A DNA stretch of 64,000 bases from Pseudomonas chlororaphis subsp. aurantiaca (GCF_013466605.1 NZ_CP059162.1:1240001-1304000); one strand, 5' to 3'. Positions 33,750 to 43,406 are shown, counted from the stretch's first letter. A program made the numbers and translations. Notes: generated by a model not told the origin, from the sequence alone.

Positions 33750-34439
33750 TCAGAGGGTACCGAACACCTTCTTCGCCAGGCTGGTGGCCGCTGCCGCCGG
33801 GTTCTCGCGAATGGTTGCTTCCTGCTTGCCGATCATCTCGAACAGGCCGTTGAGCGCCTGTTCGGTCACGTAGCTTTCGATATTCGCGTTCTTCGCATCC
33901 AGCACGCCGAGGGTGGCGGCCTGGCCGGCGAAGGCGTTGTACTGCTTGGCCAGGCCCACCTGGTCGGTGGCCTGCTTGACGATCGGCAGGAACTTCACGC
34001 GGATCTGCTCACGGCTGGTCTTGCTCAGGTACTGGGTGGCGGAGTCCTTGCCGCCGCTGAGAATGCCCTTGGCGTCCTCCACGCTCATCTTCTTCACCGC
34101 ATCCACCAGCAGCGCCTGGGCCTGCGGCACGGCGGCCTCGGCGGCCTTGTTCATGCTGCTCTCGAGTTCCTCGACCTGGGCCCCCATGCCGAACTGCTTC
34201 ATTTTCTTCGCCACTTTGCCGAGGTTGCCCGGCAACTCGATGCGCACGTCCGGGTTGTTGCTGAAACCGCCGGCGGTGCCCAGCTGTTTGACCGCGACCT
34301 GGGCCCCCTGGGTCAGGGCGTCCTTGAGGCCGCCGGTGGCGTCTTGCTGCGACAGGTCGCCGAGGGACAACGCCAGGGCGCTGGCGCAGATCAGCAGGCC
34401 GGCGCACAGGCTGGTGAAGCGAAGGGAAGAACGGAGCAT
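33750..34439 (-). CDS. DUF4197 periplasmic protein
   Basis: 229 aa. N-terminal signal peptide (SLCAGLLICASALALS), then an all-helical DUF4197 domain with GGLKDALTQGAQVAVKQLG, IELPGNLGKVAKKMKQFG, and YVTEQALNGLFEMIGKQEAT. Function unknown. It is 27 nt downstream of the YbaY-like lipoprotein gene and probably cotranscribed. AGGAAG precedes the ATG. Confidence 0.88.
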   Translation of the reverse strand: MLRSSLRFTSLCAGLLICASALALSLGDLSQQDATGGLKDALTQGAQVAVKQLGTAGGFSNNPDVRIELPGNLGKVAKKMKQFGMGAQVEELESSMNKAAEAAVPQAQALLVDAVKKMSVEDAKGILSGGKDSATQYLSKTSREQIRVKFLPIVKQATDQVGLAKQYNAFAGQAATLGVLDAKNANIESYVTEQALNGLFEMIGKQEATIRENPAAAATSLAKKVFGTL

Positions 34440-34466
34440 GGCAGCTTCCTTGTTCGAGAAAAGGGA

Positions 34467-34865
34467 TTAACGAACCGCGTCGACGCGGATTTTCAGCGGT
34501 TGCGGGTCACTGCCGTCGAGTTTCACCCCGTTGTGCTCGGTGGTGACGAACAGCAGTTTGCCGGCGATTTCGATCCGCGCGCTGACCGAATAACGGTGTC
34601 CGGGTTTGACCTGGGCCGGGTCGTAGCGGAGGTGGAAGGGCAGTGGCACCTGGCCTTTGACCGGGCCTTTCTGTTCGGCCAGCACCACCGCGGGGGCGTC
34701 GGCCAGCGACACGTCCTGCAGGCTGACGCTCAGGGTGGCGGCTGGCGGCAGGGCGATGCGTTGCAGGTAGAAGACTTCGCCGTCGAGACTGGCGTTGTTG
34801 GCAGGTTGCATGCTGTTACAAGCCCCGAGCAGGGTAGTAAGGGCGAGCAGGGTGAGCTTTTTCAT
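34467..34865 (-). CDS. YbaY-family lipoprotein
   Basis: 132 aa from the ATG at 34865, which has GGAG at 7 nt. Lipobox LTTLLGACNS. The mature domain is beta-rich: SLDGEVFYLQRIALPPAATL, VSLQDVSLADAPAVVL, HRYSVSARIEIAGKLLF. This is the common YbaY / type III secretion lipoprotein-like domain of unknown role. It lies between plsB and the DUF4197 gene on the minus strand. Confidence 0.82.
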   Translation of the reverse strand: MKKLTLLALTTLLGACNSMQPANNASLDGEVFYLQRIALPPAATLSVSLQDVSLADAPAVVLAEQKGPVKGQVPLPFHLRYDPAQVKPGHRYSVSARIEIAGKLLFVTTEHNGVKLDGSDPQPLKIRVDAVR

Positions 34866-34917
34866 GATGGATCTCCGTATCGGGAGGCGCCAGAAACCGC
34901 CTGGCGCCGATAAGAAT

Positions 34918-37422
34918 CTAGTCGCTTTGTTGCGGGGCGGCGACCTGCTCGGCGGCATCTTCGCTGCGATGCAGGGCCACCTGGCGGATCGACAGGCGAA
35001 TCTCCGCTGGCAGCACGCGCTTGGCCGCGCCTTCGGCCAGTTCGCCGAGCAGTTCGTGGTAGCTCAGCTTGCCGGCCTCGTCGCGGCGCAGTACGTCCTG
35101 CTCCAGCAAGGTCTGGATGAAGTGGCGGAACAGGCTCTTGTCGAAGAACTCCGGGGCATTCAGGCCATGCAGGATCGACAGGCGCTGGGCCATGACCGTG
35201 CACAGGTCTTCCAGCTCTTCGGCGCTGATGCTGCGCTGGCCGCTGTTGAGCAGCAGCGAGATGGCCATGTAGAAGCGCTGCAGGGTCTGGGCGATGCTCT
35301 TGGACAGCAGGGTCAGCAGCACGAAGTGCCGCGAACTCGGCGCCGGACGCAGGTACAGGTCCTTCTCGAAGCGCAGCAGGCCTTGCTCGACGAAGGCCTC
35401 CAGCCACTGGTCGATCACCCCGTCCAGCTCGTCCAGGGACCAGCGGATGAACAGTTCCGACTGCAGGTAGGGGTACAGCGCCCGGGTGTAGCGCAGGATC
35501 TGTTCGCGGCTCATGCGCGACGAGCTCTGGAAGAAGCTCGCCAGCAACGCCGGCAGGGCGAAGATGTGCAGCACGTTGTTGCGGTAGTAGGTCATCAGGA
35601 CGGCGTTCTGCTCGTCCAGGTAGAGGATCTTGCCCAGTGCATCGCTCTGCTCGGACAGCAGGTCCATGTCCTTCACGTGCTTGATCAAGGCCCGGCCATC
35701 GCCTTCCGGCAGGGTGGTGTGGGGCGAGTAGGGAACCTTGCGCAGCAGCGCCAGGTACAAGTCCAGGACCCGGGCCATGGCGCGGTCGTCGAGGGCCAGG
35801 CGGCTGGTGGACAGCAGCGCCAGGGCCACCAGGTTGACCGGGTTGATCGCCGCCGCTTCGTTCAGGTGCTGGGCGACCTTTTCCCCCAGGCGGTTGGTGG
35901 TTTCGTTGAGCCACGCCGGCTTGAACTGCGGGCCCAGCTCCTGGGCGCGCCAGCCCGGTTGTTCCTGGTCGAGGAACTCGGCCAGCTTGATCGGCTCGCC
36001 GAAGTTCACCGCCACCTGGCCGAAGCGCTGCTTGAGGGCGCCGATGACCTTGAAGATGTCGAAGATCGACTCTTTCTTCTTGCTCGCGCCGCGCAGTTCG
36101 CCCAGGTAGGTGCGGCCTTCCAGCACGCGCTCGTAGCCGATGTAAACCGGCACGAAGACGATCGGCATGCGCGAGGAGCGCAGGAAGCTGCGCAGGGTGA
36201 TGGCCAGCATCCCGGTTTTCGGTTGCAGCATGCGCCCGGTGCGCGAGCGCCCGCCCTCGACGAAGTACTCCACCGGGAAGCCCTTGGTGAACAGGGTATG
36301 CAGGTATTCGTTGAACACCGAGGTGTAGAGCGGGTTGCCCTTGAAGGTGCGGCGCATGAAGAACGCTCCACCCCTTCGCAGCAGGCTGCCGATCACCGGC
36401 ATGTTCAGGTTGATCCCGGCGGCGATGTGCGGCGGGGTCAGGCCGTTGCGAAACAGCAGGTAGGAGAGCAGCAGGTAGTCGATATGGCTGCGGTGGCAGG
36501 GCACGTAGATCACTTCGTGACCGGGGGCGATCTTCTGCACGCTTTCGATGTGGTTGACCTTGATCCCGTCGTAGATCTTGTTCCAGAACCAGCTCAGCAC
36601 CACTTCGAGGAAGCGGATCGCGGTGAAGGTGTAGTCCGAGGCGATCTCGTTGCCATAGCGCAGGGCCACGGCCTTGGCTTTTTCCGGGGAGATCTTTTCC
36701 CGTTCGGCTTCGTCGAGGATTGCTTGCCTGACCAGTGGCTGGTTCAGCAGGCCCTTGACCAGGTTGCGGCGGTGGGAAATGTCCGGGCCGATCACTGCGG
36801 CCTTCAGGTTGCGGAAATGCACCCGCAGGATGCGTTGGGCCATGCGCACGGTGCGCTCGTGGCCCTTGTTGTGCTCGATCAGCTCGCGCAGGTGGATCGG
36901 TGCGGAAAATTGCACCCGGGTCTTGCGGCCCAAAATCATGATGCTCAGCAGCCGGCGCAGGCGCCCGGTGACTGCCCAGCTGTCGGCAAACAGCAGTTTC
37001 CACGGGCTTGATTCGCTGTCTGGCGACTGGCCCCAGAACACGCTGACCGGAATGATCTGCGCGTCTTCGGCGGCATTCTGGCTCAGGGCGCTGACCAGGC
37101 GGGTCAGGGTCGGGGGGGCGCCGCGCTTGTCCTGGCGGCCGAGCCAGTCCGGGGCCGGGGTCAGGTAGAAGAACGCGGCGGGTTCCAGCAGGTTGCCCAC
37201 CGAGACCGGCAGCACCGGGCGCGGCAGCCCGGCCTTGGTGCACTCGGTATCGACCACGGCGAGGTCGGTGAGCGAAGGGTTTTGCAGGACGTAGAACACC
37301 GGGCGACTGCGGTCGAGGTTGAGGGTGAAGGACGACTGGTTGATCGTCTCCGAGCGAACCCAGAGGTACAACAGTCGGCGCAAGGTGCCAAACACAAGAC
37401 GGCGGAACGGGGAGCGGGTCAT
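34918..37422 (-). CDS. plsB: Glycerol-3-phosphate 1-O-acyltransferase
   Basis: 834 aa peripheral membrane enzyme for the first step of phospholipid synthesis, acylating glycerol-3-phosphate at sn-1. The HX4D active site is HRSHID at H310-D315, followed by [14 protein letters not shown]. Further blocks are [27 protein letters not shown] and [13 protein letters not shown]. Length and motifs match gammaproteobacterial PlsB. It may be cotranscribed with the two downstream envelope genes (52- and 27-nt gaps). Confidence 0.97.
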   Translation of the reverse strand: MTRSPFRRLVFGTLRRLLYLWVRSETINQSSFTLNLDRSRPVFYVLQNPSLTDLAVVDTECTKAGLPRPVLPVSVGNLLEPAAFFYLTPAPDWLGRQDKRGAPPTLTRLVSALSQNAAEDAQIIPVSVFWGQSPDSESSPWKLLFADSWAVTGRLRRLLSIMILGRKTRVQFSAPIHLRELIEHNKGHERTVRMAQRILRVHFRNLKAAVIGPDISHRRNLVKGLLNQPLVRQAILDEAEREKISPEKAKAVALRYGNEIASDYTFTAIRFLEVVLSWFWNKIYDGIKVNHIESVQKIAPGHEVIYVPCHRSHIDYLLLSYLLFRNGLTPPHIAAGINLNMPVIGSLLRRGGAFFMRRTFKGNPLYTSVFNEYLHTLFTKGFPVEYFVEGGRSRTGRMLQPKTGMLAITLRSFLRSSRMPIVFVPVYIGYERVLEGRTYLGELRGASKKKESIFDIFKVIGALKQRFGQVAVNFGEPIKLAEFLDQEQPGWRAQELGPQFKPAWLNETTNRLGEKVAQHLNEAAAINPVNLVALALLSTSRLALDDRAMARVLDLYLALLRKVPYSPHTTLPEGDGRALIKHVKDMDLLSEQSDALGKILYLDEQNAVLMTYYRNNVLHIFALPALLASFFQSSSRMSREQILRYTRALYPYLQSELFIRWSLDELDGVIDQWLEAFVEQGLLRFEKDLYLRPAPSSRHFVLLTLLSKSIAQTLQRFYMAISLLLNSGQRSISAEELEDLCTVMAQRLSILHGLNAPEFFDKSLFRHFIQTLLEQDVLRRDEAGKLSYHELLGELAEGAAKRVLPAEIRLSIRQVALHRSEDAAEQVAAPQQSD

Positions 37423-37521
37423 ACGGCTTCTGCTTTAGTGGAAAAAACCGAGCAGTTGCTCGGGGCGGCTAGTGTGCCGGATTCACCGAAAATCGGCAAA
37501 AAAGCGGCAAACAAGATTGAG

Positions 37522-37549
37522 TTGAGAGTTTTTGTGCCTGTCATATACT
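37522..37549 (+). promoter_or_regulatory. Sigma-70 promoter of the cold-shock gene
   Basis: TTGAGA (-35), 16 nt, TATACT (-10, 37544-37549). It predicts an untranslated leader of about 110 nt, with the structured segment at 37561-37605. Confidence 0.7.
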
Positions 37550-37560
37550 CGCCCGACTGA

Positions 37561-37605
37561 CGCCTGGGCATGTGGGGCCCATCAATAGAAACCCAGGTCC
37601 AGGCG
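37561..37605 (+). promoter_or_regulatory. Cold-shock mRNA leader with alternative hairpins
   Basis: CGCCTGG (37561-37567) can pair with CCAGGCG (37599-37605), or the overlapping CCTGGG (37563-37568) with CCCAGG (37592-37597). The two stems exclude each other, as in thermosensitive csp leaders. Function is inference. Confidence 0.45.
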
Positions 37606-37666
37606 AAAGTTCTCACGGCTTCGTTTCAGTAAGCCGACTGATAATAAAAAGACGGAGGATGGATTG

Positions 37667-37876
37667 ATGGCAACTCGCGAGACCGGCAGCGTGAAGTGGT
37701 TCAACGACGCCAAGGGCTACGGCTTCATTCAGCGTGAAGGTGGTGCCGATGTATTTGTCCACTACCGTGCTATTCGTGGTGAAGGCCACCGCTCGCTGAC
37801 CGAAGGGCAGCAGGTTGAATACGCCGTGGTAGAGGGGCAGAAGGGTTTGCAGGCTGAGGATGTAGTGGGCTTGTAA
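37667..37876 (+). CDS. Cold-shock domain protein
   Basis: 69 aa single OB-fold nucleic-acid-binding protein. RNP1 KGYGFI (16-21) and RNP2 VFVHY (29-33) are present, with W11 and F12 in SVKWFN. It acts as an RNA chaperone or transcription antiterminator. The ATG at 37667 follows GGAGG; a TTG just upstream is in frame but not needed. Strong promoter and long leader suggest temperature or growth-phase control. A perfect REP-derived palindrome lies after the stop. Confidence 0.93.
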   Translation: MATRETGSVKWFNDAKGYGFIQREGGADVFVHYRAIRGEGHRSLTEGQQVEYAVVEGQKGLQAEDVVGL

Positions 37877-37889
37877 GCGCTGTGCTCCA

Positions 37890-37917
37890 TGCAGGAGCGA
37901 GCATGCTCGCTCCTGCA
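37890..37917. repeat. REP-derived perfect palindrome (D)
   Basis: 28-nt perfect palindrome; the left half reads TGCAGGAGCGAGCA. Between the convergent cold-shock gene and the minus-strand gene at 37928, where it probably also acts as a bidirectional terminator. Confidence 0.85.
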
Positions 37918-37927
37918 GCAATCAAGA

Positions 37928-38305
37928 TCAGGCGGTACGCCAGGTAATCTCTTCTTCCCCGTCGGCGCTGATGCGAATCCAGCGGTCGGCCGACTCTTCA
38001 CCTTCTTCCTCGACCCAACTGCCCGGTGCGCAGCGCACTTCGACGTTCAGCGCGGCGAAGGCGGCGCGGGCGCAGGCAATGTCGTCGTCCCACGGCGTCT
38101 GGTCGCTTTCCAGGTACAGGCTGTTCCACTTGCCCACGGCTTTCGGCAGCCAGGTCACCGGCACGCTGCCGGCCTTGCATTTGTAGGTCTGGCCTTTCTG
38201 CACCCAGTCGCTGCACGGGCCCAGGGCCGCGCCGAGCCAGGCGGCGATGGCCTTGTGGTCGACGTCGGCGTCTTTCAGGTAAATCTCGATATCCGGTTGG
38301 CGCAT
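37928..38305 (-). CDS. Small hypothetical protein
   Basis: 125 aa from the ATG at 38305 (MRQPDIEIYLKDA), preceded by GAGGA. Tryptophan- and cysteine-containing, with IAAWLGAALG, KGQTYKCKAGSVPVTW and VRCAPGSWVEEEGEESADRW. It looks like a soluble alpha/beta domain. No recognised family. It is a separate unit from rlmA, with a terminator between them. Confidence 0.8.
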   Translation of the reverse strand: MRQPDIEIYLKDADVDHKAIAAWLGAALGPCSDWVQKGQTYKCKAGSVPVTWLPKAVGKWNSLYLESDQTPWDDDIACARAAFAALNVEVRCAPGSWVEEEGEESADRWIRISADGEEEITWRTA

Positions 38306-38350
38306 GGATGTCCTCACTGCGGGTCTGAAAAATCCATTCGCGGATTTATT

Positions 38351-38376
38351 CGGCCTCGAGACTTTGCTCGAGGCCG
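38351..38376 (-). terminator. Terminator of the dapE-rlmA unit
   Basis: Perfect 10-bp stem CGGCCTCGAG / CTCGAGGCCG with a 6-nt loop, just past the rlmA stop. The A/T-rich GAATAAAT follows it on the minus strand. Confidence 0.75.
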
Positions 38377-38388
38377 TGGATTGATGGG

Positions 38389-39198
38389 TTATTGCAGAAC
38401 GAAGTAATCGTAGCGCATCGACACGCTGACCTCGAAGGGCTCGGCCTGCTCGATCACACTGGCCCGGCGTTCGGCGCTGGCGCGCCAGCCGTGGGGCGTC
38501 ATGGCCAGCAGGTTGGCGCGATCCTGCGGATTGCTCAGCGTCAGCTTGAAGTCCAGGGTTTCACTGTGTTGCAACGCCATGCCCGCGGGCACCAGCGCCA
38601 GGTGTTTGTCGTCGGTGTATTCGCGGACCTCGTCGTACAGGCGCTCGCGCAATTCCATCAGGTGACCGCTGGTCGGTCCGACCTTCATCAGGCCGCCACC
38701 AGGGCTGAGCAGGCGCTTGGCTTCCTGCCAGTCGAGCGGGCTGAAGACGCTGGCGAGAAACTGGCAGCTGGCGTCGGCCAGGGGCACCCGGGCCATGCTG
38801 GCGATCAACCAGGTCAGTTGCGGGGCACGGCGACAGGCACGCTTGACCGCTTCCCGGGAGATGTCCAGGGCATAACCGTCCGCCTGGGGCAGGGCTTGGG
38901 CGATCTGTGCGGTGTAGTAACCCTCGCCGCAACCGATATCCACCCAGCGCTGTGGGGCGCGCTCGGCGGCCAGTTCGGCCAGGCGCCTGGCCACCGGGGC
39001 GTAATGGCCGGCATTGAGAAAGTCGCGGCGGGCTTCGACCATGGCCTGGTTGTCACCCGGGTCGCGGCTGTTCTTGTGCTGCACCGGCAGCAGGTTCAGG
39101 TAACCCTGGCGGGCGCGGTCGAAGCGGTGCCCGGCCGGGCACACGACACCGTTGTCGACGGCGCTCAGGGGCGCCGCGCAGATAGGGCAGGCAAGCAT
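38389..39198 (-). CDS. rlmA: 23S rRNA (guanine745-N1)-methyltransferase
   Basis: 269 aa. N-terminal zinc finger with C4, C7, C20 and H24 ([19 protein letters not shown]), then the SAM-binding motif WVDIGCGEGYYTAQIAQALP. Methylates G745 in 23S rRNA. Its ATG overlaps the dapE stop by one base (TGATG), so it is coupled to dapE. A longer in-frame reading runs through dapE and is not real. Confidence 0.93.
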   Translation of the reverse strand: MLACPICAAPLSAVDNGVVCPAGHRFDRARQGYLNLLPVQHKNSRDPGDNQAMVEARRDFLNAGHYAPVARRLAELAAERAPQRWVDIGCGEGYYTAQIAQALPQADGYALDISREAVKRACRRAPQLTWLIASMARVPLADASCQFLASVFSPLDWQEAKRLLSPGGGLMKVGPTSGHLMELRERLYDEVREYTDDKHLALVPAGMALQHSETLDFKLTLSNPQDRANLLAMTPHGWRASAERRASVIEQAEPFEVSVSMRYDYFVLQ

Positions 39199-40349
39199 CA
39201 GGCGAGCAACTTGATCAGGGTCTGGTAGTAGATTTCGGTCAGCACGTCGAGGTCGCTGGCCAGCACCCGCTCGTTGACCTGGTGGATGGTGGCGTTGACC
39301 GGGCCCAGCTCGACCACCTGGGTGCCGAGGGTGGCGATGAAACGCCCGTCGGAGGTGCCGCCGCTGGTGGAGGCCTTGGTCTCGCGACCGGTGACGTCCT
39401 TGATGCTGGCCGACACCGCGTCGAGCAGGGCGCCTGGCTCGGTGAGGAACGGCAGGCCCGACAGCGCCCACTCCACGTGCCAGTCCAGGCCGTGCTTGTC
39501 GAGGATGGTGGCCACGCGCTGTTGCAGGCCTTCGACCGTGGACTCGGTGGAGAAGCGGAAGTTGAACACCGCCACCAGCTCGCCGGGGATCACGTTGGTC
39601 GCGCCGGTGCCGGAATTCAGGTTGGAAATCTGGAAGCTGGTGGGCGGGAAGAAGGCATTGCCGTCGTCCCAATGTTCCGCGGCCAGTTCGGCCAGGGCGG
39701 CTGTGGCCAGGTGGATCGGGTTCCGGGCCAGGTGCGGGTAGGCCACATGGCCCTGTACGCCGCGCACCGTGAGCTTGGCGCCGAGGGAGCCGCGACGACC
39801 GTTCTTGACCACGTCACCGACCAGGCTGGTGCTCGACGGCTCGCCGACGATGCACCAGTCCAGGCGCTCCTTGCGCGCCGCCAGGCGCTCGACCACGGCC
39901 TTGGTGCCGTGGTGGGCCGGGCCTTCTTCGTCGCTGGTGATCAGGAAGGCCACCGAGCCTTTGTGGTCCGGGTAGTCGGCGACGAAACGCTCGGCCGCCA
40001 CCAGCATCGCCGCCAGGCTGCCCTTCATGTCCGCCGCGCCGCGCCCGCAGAGCATGCCGTGCTCGTCGATCAGCGCGTCGAACGGATCGTTCTGCCAGGC
40101 CTGGACCGGGCCGGTGGGCACCACGTCGGTGTGGCCGGCGAAACACAGCACCGGGCCTTCGTGCTTGCCGTGGGTGGCCCAGAAGTTATCCACATCCTCG
40201 ATGCGCATCGGCTCCAGCTTGAAGCCGGCATCGCCCAGGCGCTGCATCATCAGCTTCTGGCAGTCGGCGTCGACCGGCGTCACCGACGGGCGGCGGATCA
40301 GGTCACAGGCAAGTTGCAGGGTCGGCGAAAGGTCGGCGTGGGCCGTCAT
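39198..40349 (-). CDS. dapE: Succinyl-diaminopimelate desuccinylase
   Basis: 383 aa dinuclear zinc peptidase-fold enzyme of the succinylase lysine/DAP pathway. Metal site elements are [26 protein letters not shown], and the catalytic Glu in [13 protein letters not shown]. The dimerisation domain follows ([15 protein letters not shown]). ATG at 40349 has GGAG at 7 nt; the upstream in-frame extension crosses a REP element and is rejected. Three succinylase-branch genes (dapC, dapD, dapE) lie within 11.5 kb but not in one operon. Confidence 0.97.
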   Translation of the reverse strand: MTAHADLSPTLQLACDLIRRPSVTPVDADCQKLMMQRLGDAGFKLEPMRIEDVDNFWATHGKHEGPVLCFAGHTDVVPTGPVQAWQNDPFDALIDEHGMLCGRGAADMKGSLAAMLVAAERFVADYPDHKGSVAFLITSDEEGPAHHGTKAVVERLAARKERLDWCIVGEPSSTSLVGDVVKNGRRGSLGAKLTVRGVQGHVAYPHLARNPIHLATAALAELAAEHWDDGNAFFPPTSFQISNLNSGTGATNVIPGELVAVFNFRFSTESTVEGLQQRVATILDKHGLDWHVEWALSGLPFLTEPGALLDAVSASIKDVTGRETKASTSGGTSDGRFIATLGTQVVELGPVNATIHQVNERVLASDLDVLTEIYYQTLIKLLA

Positions 40350-40376
40350 GGGGAAACTCCGGTGCAAGGCGTTATG

Positions 40377-40465
40377 CGTAGGCGCGAGGCTGGCCCGCGA
40401 TGGCCACGACGCGGTTTGCCTGGGGCAGCGCAGGGTGTTCATCGCGGGCAAGCCTGGCGCCTACG
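40377..40465. repeat. REP pair (E), inverted
   Basis: CGTAGGCGCGAGGC at the left and CGCCTACG at the right, with GCCCGCGAT and ATCGCGGGC inside. It lies between ndvB and dapE. Confidence 0.88.
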
Positions 40466-40508
40466 GTAATGGGGCAAGGCGCGCAAAATGGCGGATATCT
40501 TAAAGCAA

Positions 40509-40533
40509 AACGGCGGCCAGAGGCCGCCGTTTA
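40509..40533 (-). terminator. Terminator of ndvB
   Basis: Perfect 11-bp stem AAACGGCGGCC / GGCCGCCGTTT with a 3-nt loop, followed on the minus strand by TTTTGCTTT. It lies 15 nt past the ndvB stop. Confidence 0.88.
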
Positions 40534-40548
40534 GTGCTTTGCCGCGAT

Positions 40549-43143
40549 TTATGCCGCCGCCACCGGCGCGCTTTCGGCAACCGGTTTTGGCAGCGACGAC
40601 AGGAAGGCCATGACCAGCGCCGCCACATACGGCAGCGACTGCACCAGCAGCATGGTCACCCAGAAGCGCATGTCGTTGCTCGGCAGGCCGCCCTGCACCA
40701 GGTAGATGCCCAGCGCCGCGCCCCACAACAGCAGCATGATGAACAGCTCTTCCCGGGCCTCCGAGATCGCCACCCAGAAGCCATGGTTGTCGGCATTCTT
40801 CGGTGTGCGGAAGAACGGAATGCTGCTGGTGAAGAAGCCGTACAGCACCGCCTTGGCGATGGTGTGGGACAACGCCAGGCCCGCCACGGCGGCGCAGAAC
40901 GCATCCTTGAGGTTGACCCCGACCGCCCGGCGGTAGAGGAAGATGATCTTGCCGACCTTGAACACGAACAGCGCCAGGGGCGGGATCGCGAAGATCAGCA
41001 ACGGCGGATCGACGCGCTGCGGCACGATGATCATCGCCGCCGACCAGAGCAGGGCGCCGAGGGTGAAGAAGATGTTCATGCCGTCCGCCACCCACGGCAG
41101 CCAGCCCGCGAGGAAGTGGTAGCGCTGGCCACGGGTCAGCTCGGTGTCCTTGCCGCGCAGCAGGCTGGCGGTGTGGCGCTTGATGATCTGGATCGCCCCA
41201 TAGGCCCAGCGGAAACGCTGTTTCTTGAAGTCGATGAAGGTATCCGGCATCAGGCCCTTGCCGTAGCTTTCGTGGTAGTACGCCGCCGACAGCCCTTTCT
41301 CGAACACCCGCAGGCCCAGCTCGGCGTCTTCGCAGATGCACCAGTCGGCCCAGCCCAGTTCTTCCAGGACCGAACGGCGGGTCATGGTCATGGTGCCGTG
41401 CTGGATGATCGCGTCACGGTCGTTGCGGGTGACCATGCCGATATGGAAGAAACCCTTGTATTCCGCGTAGCAGAGCTTCTTGAAGGTGCTTTCGTTCTGG
41501 TCGCGGTAATCCTGCGGCGATTGCACCACGGCGATTTTCGGGTCGGCGAAGTGCGGCACCATGTGCTTGAGCCAGTTGCGGTCGACGCAGTAGTCCGAGT
41601 CGATCACCGCGATCACTTCGGCGTCCTTGGCGGTGTGCGGGATCAGGTAGTTCAGCGCGCCGCCCTTGAAACCGGCCAGGGGCGCGACGTGGAAGAACTT
41701 GAATCGCGGGCCGAGGGTCTCGCAATAGGCCTGCACCGGTTCCCAGACCGCCGGGTCCTTGGTGTTGTTGTCGATGATCAGGACTTCGAAGTCCGGATAG
41801 TCGAGGTTGGCCAGGGCATTGAGGGTCTGTTTGACCATCTCCGGTGGCTCGTTGTAGCACGGTACGTGGATCGAGACTTTCGGCCGGTAGTTGGAATCGC
41901 CTTCGACCGGCAGGAACTCGCGCCGGCGTTTGTGCACCCAGACCGCCTCGGCCAGTTCATGGGCCTCGGTGAGCAACACGATGAACACCCCGAGCGCACC
42001 CAGGGCGAGCAGGAAGCCCACCGTCAGGCTGAACCAGGTGCTGTATTGCTGGCTGTAATCGTAGCCGATCCACACCAGCACCGAACCGCAGAGGAAGGCG
42101 ATGAAGGTCAGGAAGGTCCGGCCGCGCTGGCGCAGGGCCGAGCCGTCGATCATCAGCAGGGTCAGGGACAGCAGCGCCAGGACCACCGAACCGATGGCCA
42201 GTACGCGCCACTGCGGGATCGCCACCACCGGGCCTTCGAAGTTGAATTTCTGCTGGCGTGCGGCGTTGAACACGCCCCAGTAGGCGCCCACCGAACCTTC
42301 GTCGCTGGCCTTCCACGGTTGGTCGAAGGCTTCGATCACGAAGTAGTTGTAGCCCTGGCGGTTAAGCTTGTTGACCAGGTTACGCAGGTAGATCGCCTGA
42401 TCCGCCGGGCTGGCGTCGGCGCCGCCACGCATGCGGCCGTTGCTCGGCCAGCCTACTTCGGACAGCAGCAGCGGTTTTTTCGGGAACATCTTTTTCAGGT
42501 CGCGGGCGCGATCGAGGACGAACTGCCCGGCCTTGTCCATCGGGATGAATTCCCAGTAGGGCAGGACGTGGGCGGCGATCAGGTCGACGTGCTGGGCCAG
42601 TTCCGGGTGTTCTTCCCAGACGTGCCACTGCTCGGACGTGGTGACTGGCACCTTGACGGCAGCGCGCACGCGATCGAGCAGGACGCTCAACTGGTCGGCG
42701 GTGATTTCCTTGCGGAAGATCGCTTCGTTACCGACCACCACGCGCACCACACTGCGCGAGTTGTTGGCGATGTCGATGGCGCGGGTGATTTCACGCTCGT
42801 TGCGCTCCAGGTCCGGGCTGATCCAGATCCCCAGGGTCACGCGCAGGCCGAACTCTTCCGCCAGCTTGGGGATGTTCTCCAGCGTACCGTCGACCGAGTA
42901 GGTCCGAATGTTGTCGGTCAGCTTGCTCATGATCTCCAGGTCGCGACGCATTTCGTCGTCGGTCGGGAACTGGTCTTTCTGCGGGAACTGGCCCAGCTGG
43001 AAAGGCGAGTAGGAAAAGCCGGAGATTTGTGCAGGCCAATCGGGGGCGGAAACCGGGCGGTTGACCAGTGCCCAGAAGCCGGTGAACAGGGCGGCGATTG
43101 CCAGAACCACCACCAGGTTGAGTCCAAATTTACGCGATGACAT
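40549..43143 (-). CDS. ndvB: Beta-(1,3)-glucan synthase NdvB (GH17-GT2 fusion)
   Basis: 864 aa inner-membrane protein. After a TM helix (about 8-26) comes a GH17-like domain with the catalytic pair E140 (VVGNEAIF) and E229 (LLSEVGWPSNG). Then come TM helices and a GT2 family glycosyltransferase with the DxD-type motif DSDYCVDRNW and the QxxRW motif QRFRWAYG, followed by C-terminal TM helices. P. aeruginosa NdvB makes periplasmic cyclic glucans that aid biofilm antibiotic tolerance. The start at 43143 (MSSRKFGLN) is the family-like one; an in-frame extension to 43197 is also possible. Confidence 0.85.
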   Translation of the reverse strand: MSSRKFGLNLVVVLAIAALFTGFWALVNRPVSAPDWPAQISGFSYSPFQLGQFPQKDQFPTDDEMRRDLEIMSKLTDNIRTYSVDGTLENIPKLAEEFGLRVTLGIWISPDLERNEREITRAIDIANNSRSVVRVVVGNEAIFRKEITADQLSVLLDRVRAAVKVPVTTSEQWHVWEEHPELAQHVDLIAAHVLPYWEFIPMDKAGQFVLDRARDLKKMFPKKPLLLSEVGWPSNGRMRGGADASPADQAIYLRNLVNKLNRQGYNYFVIEAFDQPWKASDEGSVGAYWGVFNAARQQKFNFEGPVVAIPQWRVLAIGSVVLALLSLTLLMIDGSALRQRGRTFLTFIAFLCGSVLVWIGYDYSQQYSTWFSLTVGFLLALGALGVFIVLLTEAHELAEAVWVHKRRREFLPVEGDSNYRPKVSIHVPCYNEPPEMVKQTLNALANLDYPDFEVLIIDNNTKDPAVWEPVQAYCETLGPRFKFFHVAPLAGFKGGALNYLIPHTAKDAEVIAVIDSDYCVDRNWLKHMVPHFADPKIAVVQSPQDYRDQNESTFKKLCYAEYKGFFHIGMVTRNDRDAIIQHGTMTMTRRSVLEELGWADWCICEDAELGLRVFEKGLSAAYYHESYGKGLMPDTFIDFKKQRFRWAYGAIQIIKRHTASLLRGKDTELTRGQRYHFLAGWLPWVADGMNIFFTLGALLWSAAMIIVPQRVDPPLLIFAIPPLALFVFKVGKIIFLYRRAVGVNLKDAFCAAVAGLALSHTIAKAVLYGFFTSSIPFFRTPKNADNHGFWVAISEAREELFIMLLLWGAALGIYLVQGGLPSNDMRFWVTMLLVQSLPYVAALVMAFLSSLPKPVAESAPVAAA

Positions 43144-43257
43144 AGCTATTTCGGGTTCCAAAGGGTGTGGAACGGGGGAACGGTCGGCATGCGCCAAGCG
43201 GCGCGCATCCTACACTGGCCTTCGACTGAGCGTACAGCGCACAGGAGAAGGCCGCAG

Positions 43258-43272
43258 GTTGGGCAATCCAAC
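43258..43272. other. Small hairpin upstream of ndvB
   Basis: GTTGG / CCAAC with a 5-nt loop in the 263-nt divergent region between ndvB and tcdA (43144-43406). Confidence 0.3.
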
Positions 43273-43340
43273 TCGATTTAAGTTCTCGGCGCCGGAATTT
43301 TCAGATTGTTCCCTCATTAAAGCAGCCCTGACTGCCATTC

Positions 43341-43380
43341 ATAGGGCAAAGATGCTCTTGGCGGGCATCGGCCCTATAAT
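43341..43380 (+). promoter_or_regulatory. tcdA promoter with nested inverted repeat
   Basis: TATAAT at 43375-43380 is the likely -10. ATAGGGC (43341-43347) pairs with GCCCTAT (43371-43377), and inside it GATGC (43351-43355) with GCATC (43365-43369). The outer arm overlaps the -10 box, an operator-like layout. Confidence 0.45.
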
Positions 43381-43406
43381 GCGCGCCGGTTTTTGGGGTA
43401 ATGGTC

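Noticed and set aside
34795..37011. 738-codon plus-strand ORF opposite plsB
   Set aside because: Gln/Ala/Val-rich reverse-complement artefact with no motifs; plsB has a full active site.
39199..39672. N-terminal extension of rlmA
   Set aside because: The in-frame stretch lies entirely within dapE; the zinc-finger start MLACPICA at 39198 is the true N-terminus.
40534..43140. 868-codon plus-strand ORF opposite ndvB
   Set aside because: Shadow frame; the minus-strand protein has intact GH17 and GT2 signatures.
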